This document shows, piece after piece, positions 43,299 to 53,202 of a DNA stretch of 64,000 bases. Each line of letters begins with the position of its first letter. The first letter of the stretch is position 1. The translations under genes were made by a program, and so were the position numbers. Under the pieces are notes generated by a model that searched no databases, was not told where the DNA came from, and was given only the letters and a program-made list of their open reading frames with translations. This DNA comes from CAIXSC01 sp046349915 (GTDB lineage Bacteria; Planctomycetota; Planctomycetia; Pirellulales; Pirellulaceae): the NCBI GenBank assembly GCA_046349915.1, contig JAXMBL010000005.1:372001-436000 (forward strand), given 5' to 3'.

Positions 43299-46025
43299 TT
43301 ACTTGCCGGCCTGCAACAGCTTACGCAGCACCGTCTGCAGAATGCCGCCGTTGCGATAGTAGTCGATCTCGACCGGCGTATCGATGCGCACATTCGCCAC
43401 GAACGACTTGACAGATCCATCCGGCGAGGTGGCGTTGACCTTCACCGTGCTGCGCGGCTGAATGTTGTCGTCGAGTCCTTCGACCTCGATCAGTTCCTCG
43501 CCCGTCAGGCCGAGCGACTGCCAAGTGGTTCCCGGTTGGAACTCGAGCGGCAACACGCCCATGCCGACCAAGTTGCTGCGGTGGATTCGCTCGTAGCTGG
43601 TCGCAATCACCGCTCGGACGCCTAGCAGATACGTCCCCTTGGCCGCCCAATCGCGGCTGCTGCCGGTGCCATATTCGGCGCCCGCAATCACCACCAGCGG
43701 AATCCCCTCGTCGCGGTACTTCATCGCGGCGTCGTAAATCGACAGCTTCTCGCCGTCCGGCAGGTGGCGAGTCCAACCGCCTTCGGTGCCGGGAGCAACC
43801 TGGTTGCGAATGCGGATGTTGGCGAATGTGCCGCGGACCATCACGCGATCGTTACCGCGGCGAGCGCCATAACTGTTGAAGTCGACCGCCTGCACGCCAT
43901 TGGCGATCAAGAAGCGACCCGCGGGTCCATCCTTGGCGATCGAACCGGCCGGAGAAATGTGGTCGGTTGTCACCGAGTCTCCCAACAGAGCCAACACTCG
44001 AGCCCCCTTCAGAGGCTTGACCGGCGTCAACTCTCGCGTCAGATCGACCAGGAACGGCGGCTCCTGAATGTAGGTGCTCTTCTCGTTCCAAGCGTACAAA
44101 TCGCCTTCGGCCACCTTGATCCGATTCCACTCCTCGTTCGCCGTGAAGGCATTCGAGTATTGAGTGCGGAACATCTCGGGGAGCACGCAGCGCTCGATGG
44201 CTTCGTCAATCTCCGCCCGAGTCGGCCAGACGTCCTTCAGATAGACCGGTTGGCCGTCGCTCCCCACGCCAAGCGGCTCGGTCGCCAGATCGATGTCGGT
44301 CGAACCCGCCAGCGCGTAAGCCACCACCAGCGGAGGACTCGCCAAGTAATTCGCCTTCACATGGGGATTCACTCGACCTTCAAAGTTTCGATTGCCGCTC
44401 AACACGGCTGACGCGACCAAATCGCCTTCGGTCACCGCCTTGGCAACCGCGTCCGGCAAGGGACCGCTGTTGCCGATGCAGGTGGTGCAACCATAGCCCA
44501 CAATGTGAAAGCCCAAATCGCGCAGAGCAGGGGTCAGGCCCGCTCGATCCAAGTAATCACTGACCACGCGCGATCCCGGCGCCAAGCTGGTCTTCACGTA
44601 CGGCGGCACTCGCAGGCCTTTGTCCACCGCTTTCTTGGCCAACAACCCCGCCGCCAACATCACGGACGGATTGCTGGTGTTCGTGCAACTGGTAATCGCC
44701 GCAATCACCACGGCGCCATGGCCAATTTCGGTCTCCTGGCCGTCGTTCTTCACGACTCCCTTGCGAGTCAGTGCGGCGGCGTCGAGGTTGTAGCCACGCT
44801 GATTCAGGGGAGCTTGCAGCGATTGACGGAAGGCCGACTTCACGTTGCCCAACGCCAAGCGATCTTGCGGCCGCTTGGGGCCTGCCAGCGACGGAACGAT
44901 GGTCGACAGATCGAGCTTAACGGTTTGCGTGTACTGCAACGCCGGCGTCTCTTCGGTGCGGAACAATCCCTGTTCCTTCATGTACCGCTCGACCAGTTCC
45001 ACATCTTCCGCCGAGCGCCCCGTGCGACGCAGGAATTCCAGCGTTTCGGCGTCGACCGGGAAGAACCCCATGGTGGCGCCGTATTCGGGCGCCATGTTGG
45101 CGATCGTTGCTCGATCCGCCAACTTCATGCGACTCACCCCCGGTCCAAAAAACTCGACAAACTTGTTCACCACGCCGACCTTGCGCAGCATCTCGGTGAT
45201 GGTCAGCACCAAGTCGGTCGCGGTCGCGCCGGGAGCGAGCTCGCCTACCAATTCGACGCCCACTACTTCGGGCAACAGCATGTACTGCGGCTGTCCCAGC
45301 ATGGCGGCTTCGGCTTCGATGCCGCCGACACCCCAGCCCACCACGCCCAACCCATTGATCATGGTGGTATGGCTGTCGGTGCCTACCAGCGTATCTGGCA
45401 AAGCGACCGGTCCTGCTTGATCTTCGCGAACAAAGACCCCCTTGGCCAAGTATTCCAGGTTGACTTGATGCACGATGCCGACATTCGGCGGCACGACGCG
45501 GAAGTTGTCGAACGCACGCTGCCCCCACCGAAGGAATTCGTATCGTTCGGCGTTCCGCTCAAACTCGAGGTCGACATTGCGTTGCAGCGAGTCTGCGGCG
45601 CCGAAGTTATCAACCTGAACCGAGTGGTCGATGACCAGATCGACCGGAATGAGTGGATTCACTCGCTTCGGCTCGCCACCCAAGCGACGCATGGCGGCTC
45701 GCATGGCCGCCAGATCGACGACGGCGGGCACACCCGTGAAGTCTTGCATCACGACGCGAGCCACGTGGAAGGGGATCTCGACCTTGGCGGGCGCCGCCGC
45801 ATTCCACCCCGCCAGCTGTCGGACGTTTTCCTCGGTCACGACATAGCCATCGCAGTTACGCAGGACCGCTTCCAGCAGAATGCGGATGGAAAAGGGGAGC
45901 CGAGAAATGGCGCCCAGACCTTGTTCTTCCAACCGCTGGATCCGATAGATCCCGATCGGTCCCTGGCTGGTGGAAAATGTGTCACGCGTGCGAAACGGGT
46001 CAAACACGGTCGAATTCGCGCTCAT
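43299..46025 (-). CDS. acnA: Aconitate hydratase A
   Basis: 908 residues, normal for AcnA/IRP-type aconitase. It interconverts citrate and isocitrate in the TCA cycle. Motifs include VGTDSHTTMINGLGVVGWGV, the 4Fe-4S Cys in AAITSCTNTSNPSVMLAAGL and GYGCTTCIGNSGPL, the PVDAETLEFLRRTGRSAEDV region, and the swivelling domain with YGARRGNDRVMVRGTFANIR and GAEYGTGSSRDWAAKGTYLL. The beginning VFDPFRTRDTF is also standard. It is followed by the D-serine dehydratase-like gene. No other TCA gene is adjacent. Confidence 0.97.
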   Translation of the reverse strand: MSANSTVFDPFRTRDTFSTSQGPIGIYRIQRLEEQGLGAISRLPFSIRILLEAVLRNCDGYVVTEENVRQLAGWNAAAPAKVEIPFHVARVVMQDFTGVPAVVDLAAMRAAMRRLGGEPKRVNPLIPVDLVIDHSVQVDNFGAADSLQRNVDLEFERNAERYEFLRWGQRAFDNFRVVPPNVGIVHQVNLEYLAKGVFVREDQAGPVALPDTLVGTDSHTTMINGLGVVGWGVGGIEAEAAMLGQPQYMLLPEVVGVELVGELAPGATATDLVLTITEMLRKVGVVNKFVEFFGPGVSRMKLADRATIANMAPEYGATMGFFPVDAETLEFLRRTGRSAEDVELVERYMKEQGLFRTEETPALQYTQTVKLDLSTIVPSLAGPKRPQDRLALGNVKSAFRQSLQAPLNQRGYNLDAAALTRKGVVKNDGQETEIGHGAVVIAAITSCTNTSNPSVMLAAGLLAKKAVDKGLRVPPYVKTSLAPGSRVVSDYLDRAGLTPALRDLGFHIVGYGCTTCIGNSGPLPDAVAKAVTEGDLVASAVLSGNRNFEGRVNPHVKANYLASPPLVVAYALAGSTDIDLATEPLGVGSDGQPVYLKDVWPTRAEIDEAIERCVLPEMFRTQYSNAFTANEEWNRIKVAEGDLYAWNEKSTYIQEPPFLVDLTRELTPVKPLKGARVLALLGDSVTTDHISPAGSIAKDGPAGRFLIANGVQAVDFNSYGARRGNDRVMVRGTFANIRIRNQVAPGTEGGWTRHLPDGEKLSIYDAAMKYRDEGIPLVVIAGAEYGTGSSRDWAAKGTYLLGVRAVIATSYERIHRSNLVGMGVLPLEFQPGTTWQSLGLTGEELIEVEGLDDNIQPRSTVKVNATSPDGSVKSFVANVRIDTPVEIDYYRNGGILQTVLRKLLQAGK

Positions 46026-46228
46026 AGCCAGTATGCCTCGGCTAACCGCCGCTCACTTTGAGTTACCAGGAATTGGGATTTGTCGCGGTCAGCCTCATCG
46101 CCTGACCGAGCCGCGTCAACCGGGCAGATTCTAGCCCATCCCAAGGCCGTCGCGAAGTAGAGGAGACCGCAGTTAGTTGCCCGCTCGATTTCACAGGCAG
46201 CCGCCGAGCTGCTCGGAAGTCAAGACGG

Positions 46229-46786
46229 TCAGAAATCGAGGCGCAACTGGGGATCGTCGTTCGCTTCGGGGTTGAGTTCCTTGAACATCAAACTGGGCTG
46301 AATATCGCGATTGTTCTGATACTTGTCGCTGTCGTACTCGGTGATCGCCCCGTGAATCTGGTGGTAGAAGATCTGGCAGATCGGGACTCCCGCGTAGACA
46401 CGGATCGGCTGGACCGCGAACATTTCGAGCGTCCAGTAGCCGCGAAAACCGACGTCGCCGAAGCCGGCCGTTACATGCACGAAGAGACCTAAACGCCCGA
46501 TCGACGAGCGTCCCTCGATCATTGGGACCAGATTGTGTGTCTCCGTCCGCTCGCAGGTCCGGCCCAAATAGAGTTGATTCGGACTCAATACCAGCCCTTC
46601 GGGCGGAATCGTGATGCGTCGAGTGCGACTGGGCTGGCGCATGTCCAGCACCACCTCTTCGTACACCAACAATTCGTCGTGCAACGTGAGGTTATAGCTG
46701 TTGGGGTTCAGTCGAGCCGGGTCGAACGGATCGATGATGATGTTGGACCCAAGCTGTTGTTGAATTTCCGCGCCCGAGAGGATCAT
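46229..46786 (-). CDS. dcd: dCTP deaminase
   Basis: 185 residues from ATG 46786, chosen by homology; the frame is open to 46894 but that part overlaps nth. It deaminates dCTP to dUTP for thymidylate synthesis. Motifs: MILSGAEIQQQLGSNIIIDP, LNPNSYNLTLHDEL, VPMIEGRSSIGRLGLFVHVT, AGFGDVGFRGYWTLEM with the catalytic Glu, and GVPICQIFYHQI. The C-terminal YQNNRDIQPSLMFKELN is typical. It lies 13 bp after nth on the same strand, so the two DNA-maintenance genes are probably co-transcribed. Confidence 0.95.
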   Translation of the reverse strand: MILSGAEIQQQLGSNIIIDPFDPARLNPNSYNLTLHDELLVYEEVVLDMRQPSRTRRITIPPEGLVLSPNQLYLGRTCERTETHNLVPMIEGRSSIGRLGLFVHVTAGFGDVGFRGYWTLEMFAVQPIRVYAGVPICQIFYHQIHGAITEYDSDKYQNNRDIQPSLMFKELNPEANDDPQLRLDF

Positions 46787-46799
46787 GGCAGCTTGGCTC

Positions 46800-47462
46800 C
46801 TACGAATGCGATTCCACGCCCACTTGCGGACACAAATCCTTGAGCGGACAAGCGTCGCACTGCGGCTTTCGCGCCTTGCACACTCGCCGACCATGGTGAA
46901 TCACGCGATGGGAAAACATGATCCACTCTTCCTTCGGCAAGGCTCGCATTAAGTCGCGTTCGATCTTGACCGCGTCTTCATGGCGAGTGAGCCCGAGACG
47001 ACGACTGATCCGAGTCACGTGCGTATCGACGACCACGCCCGTCGCCAAACCAAAGGCGGTTCCCAACACCACGTTGGCCGTTTTGCGACCGACGCCCGGA
47101 AGTTTGACGAGCGCTTCGAGATCATGAGGCACCTCGCCGCTGTGGTCTTCCATCAATTTCCGGCAGCAAGCCTGGATGTTCTTCGCCTTGTTGCGGAAGA
47201 AGCCGGTCGATTGAATCGCGGTTTCCAGCGTGGCGAGCGGCAGACGAGCTAGCTCTTCGGGCCCTGGGTACTTTTGAAAGAGTGGACCGGTAACCATGTT
47301 CACTCGTTCGTCCGTGCATTGCGCCGAGAGAATGGTGGCGATCAAGAGTTGGAAGGCATTGGCGTGCACCAACGCACACTCCGCGTCGCCATATTCCGAC
47401 TTGAGACCAGCGATCAACGCCGCCACTCGACGTTTCTCTTGCGCCGCTTTCGCACCCGACAT
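46800..47462 (-). CDS. nth: Endonuclease III
   Basis: 220 residues from ATG 47462, chosen because AAAGGA lies about 6 nt upstream and the length fits the family; another ATG at 47534 would add 24 residues. DNA glycosylase/AP lyase for oxidised pyrimidines. Helix-hairpin-helix with the catalytic Lys: LVKLPGVGRKTANVVLGTAF. Catalytic Asp: VVVDTHVTRISRRLGLT. The 4Fe-4S cluster ligands are CKARKPQCDACPLKDLC. dcd follows 13 bp downstream. Confidence 0.95.
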   Translation of the reverse strand: MSGAKAAQEKRRVAALIAGLKSEYGDAECALVHANAFQLLIATILSAQCTDERVNMVTGPLFQKYPGPEELARLPLATLETAIQSTGFFRNKAKNIQACCRKLMEDHSGEVPHDLEALVKLPGVGRKTANVVLGTAFGLATGVVVDTHVTRISRRLGLTRHEDAVKIERDLMRALPKEEWIMFSHRVIHHGRRVCKARKPQCDACPLKDLCPQVGVESHS

Positions 47463-47660
47463 TCGGCGTCCTTTCGCGAGCTGATTGGCCGACACGCTCG
47501 ATGGCCCCGGCGGACGAGCTTCGGCGGGTATCATAGCGAAAGCACCGGGAAAAAAAACAACACCACGGAGCGAAAGGTCGCGGCTGGATACTTCAGCCGC
47601 CCCCCCATTCGCCCCATGGTGTGCCTCAAGACACTCCCGGTTTACTTTCCGCGCTGAACC

Positions 47661-48500
47661 TTAGCGGTTACGGAAAATCAGTCGGCGACGGCCCGAGTTA
47701 TTCGAGTAATTCGAATAGTAGGGGGCCGAGTTGTTCGTGGATCCTTCCGCGGCGGGCGTGCCGGGAGCAGCCGGTTCCTCGGCGCTCGCTTGTCGCACTT
47801 GTCCATCCTGGCCCGCGGCCTCCTCCTTCGCGAGTTCCTCGTCGCTAATCGGGGAGTTGGCATAGACGGCTACCCAGTAAGCCGTCCCTTCTGGACTGAC
47901 GGCATATCCAAAGCCGGCGTCCGAAGTATTGCTCGACATGTTCGCCCAGTGCCCGCTGCTCGACTGCCAACCGGCGAAAGCCGCTTCCACAGTCGGGTAG
48001 CCATAGGCGATGTTTTCCATCACGCCGTACCGAAAACCGTAACGATAGGCGCGTCCCGACGGCCCACCGTTGCTGTAATGACTAAAGTCTCGAGTCCGCG
48101 CCATGTAGTTGGCGTGGTCTTGAGCCGCCTTGGTCAATGCCGGATTGATGCGGTGGTTCCGCAACCCGACTCCGCCACGAACCTGATTATTGCGGAAGAG
48201 CATCCGCAGCAGCGTCGGATGACGATGCAGCGGCACTTCCGCTTCTTCCGCCGTTTTCTGCGACGTTTCATCGCTGATCACCGGCTTGTTGACAACTTGC
48301 TTCTGCGGTTCACCCGCTTTCGCCTGCTCGCCAGTCTGAGCCGCTGCGGCCTGCGACTGGTTAGCTCCACTCTCCTGTGCTTTCTGTTCGACTTTCTCCT
48401 GAGCCGCTTGCGCCGGCGCCGTTGTTTCTTGGCCTGCCGCGAATGACGACATCGCGACTTGTGCGCCCATCAAAGCGACTGCAAACAAAACTCTCCTCAT
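47661..48500 (-). CDS. Secreted CAP-domain (SCP/PR1) protein
   Basis: 279 residues. The signal peptide is MRRVLFAVALMGAQVAMSSF. A Gln/Ala/Glu-rich stretch up to about residue 90 follows. Then comes the CAP domain: INPALTKAAQDHANYMARTR, DFSHYSNGGPSGRAYRYGF, MENIAYGYPTVEAAFAGWQS, SSGHWANMSSNTSDAGFGYA and TAYWVAVYA, with the conserved His, Glu and HW pair. The C-terminal 60 residues are low-complexity. CAP proteins are extracellular with roles from proteolysis to lipid binding; this one's role is not known. Confidence 0.88.
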   Translation of the reverse strand: MRRVLFAVALMGAQVAMSSFAAGQETTAPAQAAQEKVEQKAQESGANQSQAAAAQTGEQAKAGEPQKQVVNKPVISDETSQKTAEEAEVPLHRHPTLLRMLFRNNQVRGGVGLRNHRINPALTKAAQDHANYMARTRDFSHYSNGGPSGRAYRYGFRYGVMENIAYGYPTVEAAFAGWQSSSGHWANMSSNTSDAGFGYAVSPEGTAYWVAVYANSPISDEELAKEEAAGQDGQVRQASAEEPAAPGTPAAEGSTNNSAPYYSNYSNNSGRRRLIFRNR

Positions 48501-49244
48501 CCTAAACCTCCGTGACTCTGCAGAACGAAATTACTGGACCGAACCTCACGACTCGAACTGTCTCGAACCGCTCTCTGCTCGGCATCACCCACACCGTGTC
48601 CATGCGAGCTGATCACTGATGTACGCCCCGCAAGGAGCTCCATCCGCCATCAACTCGTTTGTCCCCGCTTGCCCCCTTCGTGGAAGGACCAGTCGCGGAC
48701 TGGGAGTTGTCCTGAAGCAGGGGCGTTTTGGCGAACAAAAGGGCTGTCGGCAAGCCCCGACTGGCCCGAATGGAAAAAATATTCCCATGCCAAAGGGCCG
48801 TAAGAGTGCAAAGTTTTTTCCTTCGGTTCGACTCTTGATGACATCAAGTCGAACCTGCACAAGAGACGCAAGACACGAGAAATAAAAAGCTTGGGAAATA
48901 TGTAGCGACCAACGTGGGTGCTCGTCTTGCCTGTGACACACTCTTCAAAATCGACGCCGACGGGCAACCTCCGCCACGACTAAAAATTCCGAAGTTTTTT
49001 CCCTTACAAGCCCTTTTGTCGCCGAAAAGCAACAAACTGAGGGCTCCTCTGGGTGGTTCGCTCTTGATGAGAGGCGTTTTTAGTCAAGTCGCTTCGCAAG
49101 CCTGCGTCTGACGCTCGATATGACCTCCCCGTAACCACCTCGTCGTCGATTCACGGCTGGTCTAAACTAGCAGCCAGTTTTCCGTCGCTGCGTGATTCGC
49201 GACGTACGGATTCCGCCTCCCATTTGCCTTGAAGGAAGATCCGC
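48501..49244. other. 744-bp intergenic region with repeated blocks, no gene recognised
   Basis: The largest gene-free stretch. It is more A+T-rich than its surroundings at 48750-49090. AAGTTTTTTCC occurs at 48811-48821 and 48992-49002, and GGTTCGACTCTTGATGA at 48825-48841 recurs as GGTTCGCTCTTGATGA at 49054-49069, in the same order. CAAAAGGGCT at 48736-48745 has its inverse at 49009-49018. Frames here translate to nothing recognisable. It could be a pair of small RNAs or the remains of a mobile element. Confidence 0.5.
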
Positions 49245-50363
49245 ATGAAGATCCGCGACATTGTGGTGCATCGGCTGCTGGGAGGCACGGTCGACGGAGG
49301 TTGGCCCGAGGGACACCAGCCCGAGGACGACTTGCACGCACTCGTCGAAGTGGTCTCCGACGAAGGCATCACCGGCGTCGGCAGCGTCTTTACCAACTCG
49401 GCGCTCACCGCCGCGGGCGTTGAAACTCTACGGCAACACTGGCAGGGCGAGTCGGCGATCGAGCCGGAGCGAGTGAGCGAGAAGCTCCGGCAAAGTGCGT
49501 TCTGGCAAGGTCGAGGAGGGACGCTCGAACATGTGATCTCGGGCATCGACATTGCCTTGTGGGATCTCCTGGGCAAAGCCTGTGGACAGCCCGTTGCTCG
49601 CTTGTTGGGCGGATACTATCGGCAGAAGATCAAGCCCTACGCTTCGATTCTGTTCGACGAACCGGGACCGTTGGCCGAGCGAATTCGGTCGGTGGCGAGC
49701 CGCGGGTTTCGCGCGATCAAGCTGGGCTGGCGTCCTTTCGGCCGTCGCGACTCGAAGTTCGACGAATTGTTGGTGAAGACGGCTCGGGATGCCGCGGGCC
49801 CCTCGATCGATCTCTTGGTCGACGCGGGCGGCAGCGAACAGTTCTGGCCGCACGGATACAAATGGGCCAAGCGGACGGCGGAAATGTTGGCCGACTACCA
49901 AATTGGTTGGTTTGAAGAAGCGTTGCCGCCTGACGACATCGAGGGCTTCATTCGACTACGAGAGGTTTCGCCCGTCCCCATTGCCGGCGGCGAAGTACTC
50001 ACTCGCCGCCAATCGTTCATCCCCTGGATTCAGCGGGGCGCCTTCGACATCGTCCAGCCCGACGCCACGAAGTGCGGCGGCATCACGGAAGCACGCCGGA
50101 TCGCCTGGATGTGCGCGGATGCCAACCTGCAATTCGTCAGTCATGGCTGGAATACGGCCATCGGTTTGGCGGCCGACCTGCACTTGGCGGCCGCAATCCC
50201 GGTCGCCAAATATGTCGAATATTTGACCCCGGCTCCGTATATCGACGACATTATTACTCAACCGTTCCAGCTAGACGCGGACGGCCTGTTGACGATCCCC
50301 ACCACCCCGGGGCTCGGCGTCGAACTGAATCGCGACGCCTTGCGTAGGTTTTCGGGCCGCTAG
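49245..50363 (+). CDS. Mandelate racemase/enolase superfamily enzyme
   Basis: 372 residues with AAGGAA upstream of the ATG. The N-terminal capping domain begins MKIRDIVVHRLLGGTVDGGW. The barrel shows metal ligands Asp in DLLVDAGGSEQFWP, Glu in GWFEEALPPDDIEGF and Glu in PIAGGEVLTRRQSF. FRAIKLGWRPFGRR carries the Lys region on strand 2, and FVSHGWNTAIGLAADLHLAA carries a His on strand 7, the layout of the mandelate racemase subgroup (a sugar-acid dehydratase or racemase). The substrate cannot be fixed. It stands alone with no sugar-transport neighbours. Confidence 0.88.
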   Translation: MKIRDIVVHRLLGGTVDGGWPEGHQPEDDLHALVEVVSDEGITGVGSVFTNSALTAAGVETLRQHWQGESAIEPERVSEKLRQSAFWQGRGGTLEHVISGIDIALWDLLGKACGQPVARLLGGYYRQKIKPYASILFDEPGPLAERIRSVASRGFRAIKLGWRPFGRRDSKFDELLVKTARDAAGPSIDLLVDAGGSEQFWPHGYKWAKRTAEMLADYQIGWFEEALPPDDIEGFIRLREVSPVPIAGGEVLTRRQSFIPWIQRGAFDIVQPDATKCGGITEARRIAWMCADANLQFVSHGWNTAIGLAADLHLAAAIPVAKYVEYLTPAPYIDDIITQPFQLDADGLLTIPTTPGLGVELNRDALRRFSGR

Positions 50364-50513
50364 GCGATTCCTCTCGCTTCGTGAGCGGAATCGCCACGCT
50401 GCAAACCAGCGACGCCGCCAAGAAACACGAACAGGATCGGGAATGGGTGGCTCGCCTACATGATTGATCGCGCTGGTTAAGCGGCTTTTCCGCTCGCGAA
50501 GCGAGCGGGCTAC
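50364..50513. repeat. Degenerate family B inverted pair
   Basis: The left palindrome CTCGCTTCGTGAGCGGA (50373-50389) and the right palindrome CCGCTCGCGAAGCGAGCGGG (50490-50509) face each other across about 100 bp, as in the 132-bp elements, but the centre is unrelated in sequence. It fills most of the gap before the second cytochrome gene. Confidence 0.75.
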
Positions 50514-50651
50514 AACGCTGCGAGCGGGCTACGTAACGAGCGGGCTGCTCCGAACTTGAACCTCGCTTCGCGAACGGCTAATCTAGACGTAAGTTTCGAG
50601 CCCGCCTTACGCTTCTTCCGCGATGCATGACGCGAACGGAGGTTTGTTGCT

Positions 50652-53189
50652 GTGACATCCATGGCTGCCTGCCGCCCCAAATATCGCTCGTTGGCCTCCC
50701 TGCTATTCGCCGGCTCATGGCGAATTTCTGGCTGGGCCGTCCTCCTCCTCTGTCTATCCGCATGCTGGGCAACTTCTCCGCTATCGGCTCTCGGCGGACC
50801 TGCGGACGATCCCGAAGCGTTGAAGTTCTTCGAGCTCCATGTGCGTCCGGTGCTCGCCCAACAGTGTGTCCATTGCCACGGCCCCAAGAAACAACGAGGC
50901 GAATTGCGACTCGACTCGCGTGAGGCCCTGCTCAAGGGCGGCGAATCGGGGCCGGCGATCGTCCCGGGAAAGCCTGAAGAGAGCCTGTTGATCGAGGCGA
51001 TCAATCACGAGTCGTTCGCGATGCCGCCCGAGTCCAAACTGGCCGACGCTGAAATCGCCGCCCTCACCACCTGGATACGCAGCGGCGCCCCTTGGCCTGA
51101 ATCGGAGCGAACGATCCTCGCCGGCCCCCGCTCTCGCAAGTCGATTGGCGAGTCGGACCGTCAGTACTGGGCCTTTCGTCCTGTCCAGCGGCAACAGGCG
51201 GCCGCATCCGCCTTCACTGCTCGCAGCCTGAATTCGGTCGATCCCTACATCGAGCAGTCGCTCGCAGCCATGCGACTAACTCCCGCGCCCGCGGCCGATC
51301 GTCGCTCGCAGCTCCGTCGGCTGTATTATGATTTGGTCGGTCTGCCGCCATCGGCCGAGGACGTGGCGGAATTCGCGGCGGACGAGTCGCCCGACGCGTG
51401 GGAGCGGCGAGTTGATCGGCTGCTGGCTCACCCGCGGCACGGCCAGCGCTGGGCTCAGCATTGGCTCGACTTGGTCAGGTACGCCGAATCGGATGGCTTC
51501 AAGCAGGATGATTTCCGACCGACCGCTTGGCGGTATCGCGACTATGTGATCGACGCCTTCAACACCGACAAGCCGTACGATCGCTTTGTTCAAGAGCAAT
51601 TGGCGGGCGATGAGTTGGCGCCGGGCGATCCCGAAGCGTTAGTCGCCACTGGCTACTTGCGGCACTGGATGTATGAATACAACCAGCGAGACGTTCGCAG
51701 CCAATGGAACAACATTCTGAATGACGTCACCGACGTCACGGCCGACGTCTTTTTGGCCATGGGCATGGGCTGTGCTCGCTGCCATGACCACAAGTACGAC
51801 CCGCTGCTCCAGCGCGACTACTACCGGCTGCAAGCCTTCTTCGCGGCCCTGAGCCCGCGAGACGATCTGGCGGTGGTGAGCGTGCAGGAAGTAGCGGCCT
51901 ACCATGAACGGTTGGCGGACTGGGAACAGAAGACCGAAGAACTGAGGCTCGAGACAGCCGAGTTGGAGAAAGCGGTCCGTGACCGCATCGCCACGGGCGC
52001 CATCGAAAAGTTCCCGAAAGATGTCCGACCGATGTTGCGCAAAGCGCCCGCGGAGCGCGATCCGTTCGAACGCCAGATTGCCGACTTGGCGAATCGCCAA
52101 GTGTTGCTCGAGCAAAAGAACGTCAAGATGGAGACCAAGCTGAAAGACGCCGTGAAGGAGAAGTGGCTCGCGTTGCAGAAAAGGCTGACCGAGTACGAAA
52201 TCGACAAGCCGACCCCGCTGCCAACGGCTCAAGCGGCGACCGATATCGGCCCCGTGGCGCCCCCGACCTTTGTCCAAGGCACTCGTCACACGTCACCCAT
52301 CGCACCCGGATTTCTCAGCGTTTTGGACCCTGCGGACGCGACGATTTTGCCGCCACCGACGGGGACGGCGACCACGGGTCGACGTTTGACGCTGGCTCAA
52401 TGGATCACTCGTCCCGATCATCCCCTGACGCCGCGAGTGATGGCGAATCGAGTCTGGCAGTACCACTTTGGTCGAGGATTGGCTCGATCGGCTAGCGACT
52501 TCGGCAAGTTAGGCGAAGCGCCGACGCATCCCGAGTTGCTCGACTACTTGGCCGCGACGTTGGTCGAGCAGGGCTGGCATTTGAAGCCGCTGCACCGCTT
52601 GTTGGTCACTTCGGCGACCTATCGCCAATCGGCCCTCGAGCCCGCCTCAGAGATGGCTCGCAACACCGACCCCGACAACCGATTCCTGTGGCGCATGAAC
52701 GTCACTCGACTGCACGCGGAGCAGATTCGCGATTCGCTGTTGGCTGCGACCGGCGAATTGCGCGAGGAAACGGGCGGGGCGAGCGTCGATTGGGGCCAAC
52801 CGAGACGATCGGTTTATACCAAAGTGCTGCGTAACACTCGTGAACCGTTGCTGGAAGCGTTCGACGCGCCGGACCATATTTCCAGCGCGGCGGAACGCAA
52901 CGTGACGACAACGCCCAACCAAGCGTTGCTGATGATCAACGGTCCCTACACGATGGCGCGAGCGCAAAAATTGGCGGGCCGCTTGCGACAAGCACGGTTG
53001 CCGAACGATTCGGCCAAAGTCCAACAACTTTACGCCTGGACGCTCGCCCGCGCACCTACGGCGGCGGAAGAGCGCGAGGCGATCGAATTTCTCGGCGAAT
53101 CGGCCAGCGATTCCAAAGCACAAGATGCCGCGTGGGTCGATCTATGCCATGTGCTGCTGAATTCGAACGAATTTTTGTACGTTGACTGA
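50652..53189 (+). CDS. PSCyt1/DUF1549/DUF1553 cytochrome-like protein
   Basis: 845 residues from GTG 50652, preferred because GGAGG lies 9 nt upstream; ATG 50661 is the alternative. The signal peptide region is SWRISGWAVLLLCLSACWAT. PSCyt1: QQCVHCHGPKKQRGELRLD near 75. DUF1549: IEQSLAAMRLTPAPA to MGCARCHDHKYDPLLQRDYY near 380. A coiled-coil-like segment at about 415-515 separates it from DUF1553 (LAQWITRPDHPLTPRVMANR, VWQYHFGRGL and AERNVTTTPNQALLMINGPY). Secreted haem protein family expanded in planctomycetes, role uncertain. It lacks the lectin-like insertion of the copy at 31537. A DUF1501 gene follows. Confidence 0.92.
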   Translation: MTSMAACRPKYRSLASLLFAGSWRISGWAVLLLCLSACWATSPLSALGGPADDPEALKFFELHVRPVLAQQCVHCHGPKKQRGELRLDSREALLKGGESGPAIVPGKPEESLLIEAINHESFAMPPESKLADAEIAALTTWIRSGAPWPESERTILAGPRSRKSIGESDRQYWAFRPVQRQQAAASAFTARSLNSVDPYIEQSLAAMRLTPAPAADRRSQLRRLYYDLVGLPPSAEDVAEFAADESPDAWERRVDRLLAHPRHGQRWAQHWLDLVRYAESDGFKQDDFRPTAWRYRDYVIDAFNTDKPYDRFVQEQLAGDELAPGDPEALVATGYLRHWMYEYNQRDVRSQWNNILNDVTDVTADVFLAMGMGCARCHDHKYDPLLQRDYYRLQAFFAALSPRDDLAVVSVQEVAAYHERLADWEQKTEELRLETAELEKAVRDRIATGAIEKFPKDVRPMLRKAPAERDPFERQIADLANRQVLLEQKNVKMETKLKDAVKEKWLALQKRLTEYEIDKPTPLPTAQAATDIGPVAPPTFVQGTRHTSPIAPGFLSVLDPADATILPPPTGTATTGRRLTLAQWITRPDHPLTPRVMANRVWQYHFGRGLARSASDFGKLGEAPTHPELLDYLAATLVEQGWHLKPLHRLLVTSATYRQSALEPASEMARNTDPDNRFLWRMNVTRLHAEQIRDSLLAATGELREETGGASVDWGQPRRSVYTKVLRNTREPLLEAFDAPDHISSAAERNVTTTPNQALLMINGPYTMARAQKLAGRLRQARLPNDSAKVQQLYAWTLARAPTAAEEREAIEFLGESASDSKAQDAAWVDLCHVLLNSNEFLYVD

Positions 53190-53202
53190 GAGGATCTCCA
53201 GC

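Noticed and set aside
44505..46061. Long plus-strand frame opposite the aconitase gene
   Set aside because: Antisense shadow of a highly conserved gene in a G+C-rich genome; the translation is His/Arg/Gln-rich with no recognisable fold.
48585..48941. 118-codon minus-strand frame in the gene-free region
   Set aside because: No start signal, atypical composition and no recognisable motif; it crosses the duplicated blocks.
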